The translations under genes were made by a program, and so were the position numbers. Under the pieces are notes generated by a model. It searched no databases. It had not been told where the DNA came from and saw only the letters and a program-made list of their open reading frames with translations. A stretch of 64,000 nt of DNA from Lactiplantibacillus daowaiensis (GTDB taxonomy: Bacteria > Bacillota > Bacilli > Lactobacillales > Lactobacillaceae). Below, one piece after another: positions 61,390 to 64,000 of this stretch. The stretch is from contig NZ_BJDJ01000001.1 in the NCBI RefSeq assembly GCF_005405085.1, positions 1-64,000 on the forward strand. Reading direction: 5' to 3'. Positions within the stretch are counted from its first letter, which is position 1, and every line of letters starts with the position of its first letter.

Positions 61390-62534
61390 GTACCCCTAAT
61401 AAACTGACGACAACGAGTATCCTCAGCCTCTCGTTTGTCAGTGGCGTCACAACGGTCATCACCGGGATCATCCCACAACTGACACAACAATTCCCGACGG
61501 CGGCACCCACGTTGATCGAATGGCTCGTCACAAGTGCAAATCTCAGCGCCTTAATCACGCTCTTGTTGAATCCTTATTTAACCAGACGCTTTGGGAGTCG
61601 CCACGTCGTCATTAGTGGCTTGTTGCTCAGTGCCGTTGCGGGTGCCTTGCCGCTACTTCTGACCAACTTAACATTAATCATGGCAAGTCGGATCATCTTA
61701 GGTCTGGGCATTGGGCTATTTTCACCCCATGCGATCGGCCTGATTGCGCATACGTATCACGGTGAGTTGCGAGCCCGGTTACTTGGTTATCAGACGGGCT
61801 TGTCGGCCTTAGGTAACGCCGTATTACTAGTATTAGCCGGTTGGTTAGTCTTGCTCAGTTGGCGGGCTGTGTTCTTGTTGTATTTGATTTTAGCGGTTTT
61901 AGCATTCTTGGCCGTTAAAGCATTGCCCGCGACTACTGAAACCACCACGACCACCCATCAACATGCCAAGTTACCGGCCTCGCGTTGGATCTTACTGGCG
62001 TTAACTTTTATGACTTATTTGCTGATTTGGGGCGTGCAATTAAAACTACCGACGCTCTTTACTGAACGCCACTTTGGCAATGCCAGTGTTTTGAATCTGA
62101 CTTTAGCGGCGATGAATCTCGGTGGCTTGCTAGCTGGCTTAACCTTTGGCAAACTCCACCAGCATCTCCATCGTTATACGTTGATGCTTGGCTACGCTGG
62201 CGCGGCTTTGACGGTGTTTATCTTGTGGTGGACGACCAGTGCCCCAATTGGCATTGCGGCGGCCGTTGGCTTTAACTTTATTTACTCGTATACCGGCCCA
62301 TATTTGGTTTTCACGAGCCAAGCCGACTTGACGGGCCATCAAATCGATACGATGAGTAGTCGCATCACGATTGCGACCATCATCAGTGCTTTCTTTGCCC
62401 CACTCGTTTGGAACTGGTTGGGCACGTTGGGGCCAGCCACTTTAACAACCAACGTGTTAGGCTGGATTGCCGCTAGCTTAACGTTACTGACACTTTTGAC
62501 CGGGCTATGGGCCTGGCGTACTCAGAAAGGATGA
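61386..62534 (+). CDS. MFS transporter
   Basis: Major facilitator with 12 hydrophobic segments in 382 residues. The loop between helices 2 and 3 (LTRRFGSRHVV) and the conserved RIILGLGIGLFSPHAIGLIA are typical. A short Thr/His-rich loop TTETTTTTHQHAK marks the middle. Its substrate is unknown; the size and motif set fit drug or sugar exporters such as the YdhP/AraJ type. Coupled to the HAD gene upstream and followed six bases later by an acetyltransferase gene, forming one operon. Confidence 0.92.
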   Translation: MSTPNKLTTTSILSLSFVSGVTTVITGIIPQLTQQFPTAAPTLIEWLVTSANLSALITLLLNPYLTRRFGSRHVVISGLLLSAVAGALPLLLTNLTLIMASRIILGLGIGLFSPHAIGLIAHTYHGELRARLLGYQTGLSALGNAVLLVLAGWLVLLSWRAVFLLYLILAVLAFLAVKALPATTETTTTTHQHAKLPASRWILLALTFMTYLLIWGVQLKLPTLFTERHFGNASVLNLTLAAMNLGGLLAGLTFGKLHQHLHRYTLMLGYAGAALTVFILWWTTSAPIGIAAAVGFNFIYSYTGPYLVFTSQADLTGHQIDTMSSRITIATIISAFFAPLVWNWLGTLGPATLTTNVLGWIAASLTLLTLLTGLWAWRTQKG

Positions 62535-62540
62535 TTTTCC

Positions 62541-63155
62541 ATGTCAAATCTCAAAAAAATGCACACCGGTGACTTGTACTTACCTGATGATCCTGAAATC
62601 GAAGTTGATCAAAAACGCTACTTAGATCGGTTGTACGACTACAATCATACCCGGCCTAGTGAGCCCGAAAAACAACAAGCACTCTTAAAAGAACTCTTCG
62701 CCGAAATCGGGCCCAATTGTTACTTGGAACCCCCATTTCATGCTAATTTCGGTGGCCATCACGTTCACTTTGGCGCTAACATCTACGCCAACTTCAACTT
62801 AACGATGGTCGATGATACCCATATCTACGTTGGCGACCATACGATGATTGCGCCGAACGTGACTTTAGCCACTGCCGGTCATCCGATTCTGCCAGAACTA
62901 CGGGCACAAAACTACCAATACAACATGCCCATCCACATTGGCCGCAACTGCTGGCTCGGCGCCGGCGTCATCGTCTTGCCTGGCGTGACGATTGGCGATA
63001 ACGTTGTCGTTGGTGCAGGTAGTGTGGTAACCAAAGACTTACCAGATAACGTGGTTGCCGTGGGTAATCCTTGTCATGTCATGCGACCAGTTAGTGACCA
63101 TGACCGTGAATTTTATTTTAAAGATCGCCGAATCGATCCCGAATTATTGTCGTAA
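62541..63155 (+). CDS. Sugar O-acetyltransferase (maltose/galactoside type)
   Basis: Left-handed beta-helix enzyme acetylating sugars with acetyl-CoA. N-terminal helical part ([18 protein letters not shown] and on), then hexapeptide repeats with the catalytic His in ATAGHPI. The acetyl-CoA-binding GNPCHVMRP closes the helix. 204 residues, trimer expected. Start ATG at 62541; an AAGGATG ribosome site overlaps the MFS end. With the upstream MFS, it resembles a sugar-detoxification set (acetylate and export), as suggested for LacA. Confidence 0.93.
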   Translation: MSNLKKMHTGDLYLPDDPEIEVDQKRYLDRLYDYNHTRPSEPEKQQALLKELFAEIGPNCYLEPPFHANFGGHHVHFGANIYANFNLTMVDDTHIYVGDHTMIAPNVTLATAGHPILPELRAQNYQYNMPIHIGRNCWLGAGVIVLPGVTIGDNVVVGAGSVVTKDLPDNVVAVGNPCHVMRPVSDHDREFYFKDRRIDPELLS

Positions 63156-63157
63156 TT

Positions 63158-63212
63158 AAAAAAATCTGCTAACTCAGCCTTTAAAAAAGGGATAAGTTAG
63201 CAGATTTTTTTA
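63158..63212. terminator. Strong convergent terminator
   Basis: A 17-base inverted repeat (AAAAAAATCTGCTAACT / AGTTAGCAGATTTTTTT) separates the acetyltransferase from the reductase gene, with T runs in both directions. Confidence 0.88.
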
Positions 63213-63214
63213 TT

Positions 63215-64000
63215 TTAATACAAATACTGCAAATCACTAGCTGGCGTTGGATAAGCTAAAATCAACCGTTGTAGTTCCGGTAAAGTGAGCTGCTTATCAA
63301 TCAACAACGCCACATAGTTGACCATTTCATCCGCCAGTTCGCTTAAGAAGCTGGCGCCAACTACTCGGCCGCTCGCCTTGTCAACCACGACTTTCGCCAA
63401 TGCTTGGGGCGTCTGGAGCCGATAGTACGTAAACCAATGCGTCATGTCTAGTGTCTTAACTTGATACGTGGCTGGTGCAGCGCTCGCCTGAGCTGCCGTA
63501 ATCCCAACTTCGGCGAGTTTCGGGTCCGCATATACTTCAGTTGGCACCGCCGGATAACTGATTGGCGCACCCGCTTTAATTAAATCCCCAACTAAGTACC
63601 GCGCTTCATAGCCGGCCAGCGGGGTCAACTTCGGTACTGGCGTATCACTAACATCGCCAATCGCATAAATATGGGGATTGGCCGTTTGTAAATGGTTATT
63701 AACTTGAACGCCACGACGACTATAGGTCACACCAACGTTTTCTAAACCCAAATGATCCACATTCGGCTGCCGGCCGGCTGAACAAACGACTAAGTCCGTC
63801 ATTAAGTTAAAGTTCGCATCATCGGTCAACTGCAGCCCAGTTGCTTGCGGCGTGATTTTGTTCAAGTTAACATCCAAGTCGATCGTTACGCCCTGGGCAG
63901 TTAAGTTCGCCATTAAGGCCTGGACCAAATCAGGGTCAAAGGCTTTTAACGGTCGCCGGTTATGATGAATCAAATGAACCTCAGCACCCGCTGCCCGCGC
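63215..64000 (-). CDS. Glutathione-reductase-like flavoprotein disulfide reductase, 3' part
   Basis: Only the C-terminal 261 codons are in the window; the reading frame stays open to base 64000, so the N-terminus with the CxxxxC pair lies outside. Seen are the end of the NAD(P)H-binding motif (ARAAGAEVHLI), VVCSAGRQPN, the FAD motif NPHIYAIGDV at about 110-120 of this fragment, and a dimerisation domain with VPTEVYADPKLAEVG. The family's C-terminal His-Pro-type redox motif reads ILAYPTPASDL, with Tyr where His is usual. It thus may be a disulfide reductase variant, not a proven glutathione reductase. Confidence 0.85.
   Translation of the reverse strand, partial: ARAAGAEVHLIHHNRRPLKAFDPDLVQALMANLTAQGVTIDLDVNLNKITPQATGLQLTDDANFNLMTDLVVCSAGRQPNVDHLGLENVGVTYSRRGVQVNNHLQTANPHIYAIGDVSDTPVPKLTPLAGYEARYLVGDLIKAGAPISYPAVPTEVYADPKLAEVGITAAQASAAPATYQVKTLDMTHWFTYYRLQTPQALAKVVVDKASGRVVGASFLSELADEMVNYVALLIDKQLTLPELQRLILAYPTPASDLQYLY

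Overview
The window looks like a chromosomal core segment of a lactobacillus, most likely Lactiplantibacillus (the L. plantarum group). The reasons are moderate GC, the mevalonate route (class II HMG-CoA reductase, IspE also present), T-box leaders, a Rho plus RpoE-delta Gram-positive set, and the gene orders acpS-alr-mazF, tatD-rnmV-ksgA-veg-ispE-purR-glmU-prs and rpoE-pyrG-murA-rho-rpmE2. The species cannot be fixed from sequence reading alone. Most genes are on the minus strand. I saw no rRNA, tRNA, CRISPR array, insertion sequence or prophage gene.

Layout. 1-9034: cell-wall and stress genes on the minus strand (mazF-type toxin, alr, acpS, cshA, murF, an unknown protein, htpX-lemA, srtA). 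9233-10372: a baeRF-like protein. 10440-15059: a complete beta-glucoside utilisation operon with promoter, cre site, two RAT antiterminator/terminator switches, a BglG/LicT regulator, a one-chain PTS permease and a GH1 6-phospho-beta-glucosidase. This is the main accessory insert. 15188-21389: rpmE2, rho, murA, pyrG, rpoE and a DUF1934 gene. 21587-24591: a plus-strand operon of a LipL-like acyltransferase, an HD-domain nucleotidohydrolase and a HAD phosphatase. 24657-32363: a lipoprotein, a DUF218 protein, prs, glmU, purR and a metal ABC transporter with a Fur/Zur-type operator. 32668-41185: a small membrane protein, a GT8 glycosyltransferase, a hydrolase, ispE, veg, ksgA, rnmV, tatD and metG. 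41533-48910: DUF72-sirtuin, HExxH protein-mvaA-ppx, dus, and nitroreductase-SDR facing a PucR-type regulator. 50291-58229: trpS (T-box), nitrilase, HelD, a small membrane protein, a CPA2 antiporter and brnQ (T-box). 58663-64000: HAD phosphatases, an AraC regulator, an MFS exporter, an O-acetyltransferase and the C-terminal part of a glutathione-reductase-like enzyme cut by the window end.

Several RNA-level controls are directly readable: the pyrG leader starts with GGGC and ends in an attenuator, two T-boxes control trpS and brnQ, and two RATs control the beta-glucoside operon. The least explained DNA is in three structured intergenic regions (38683-39035, 43119-43216, 27979-28150). The first folds on paper into two adjacent multibranched structures, one closed by a 21-bp stem, and is the best candidate for an undescribed RNA or repeat element. 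Among proteins, MurA carries Asp in place of the usual catalytic Cys, the sirtuin keeps only one zinc Cys pair, and a HExxH protein of unknown function sits in the mevalonate operon.
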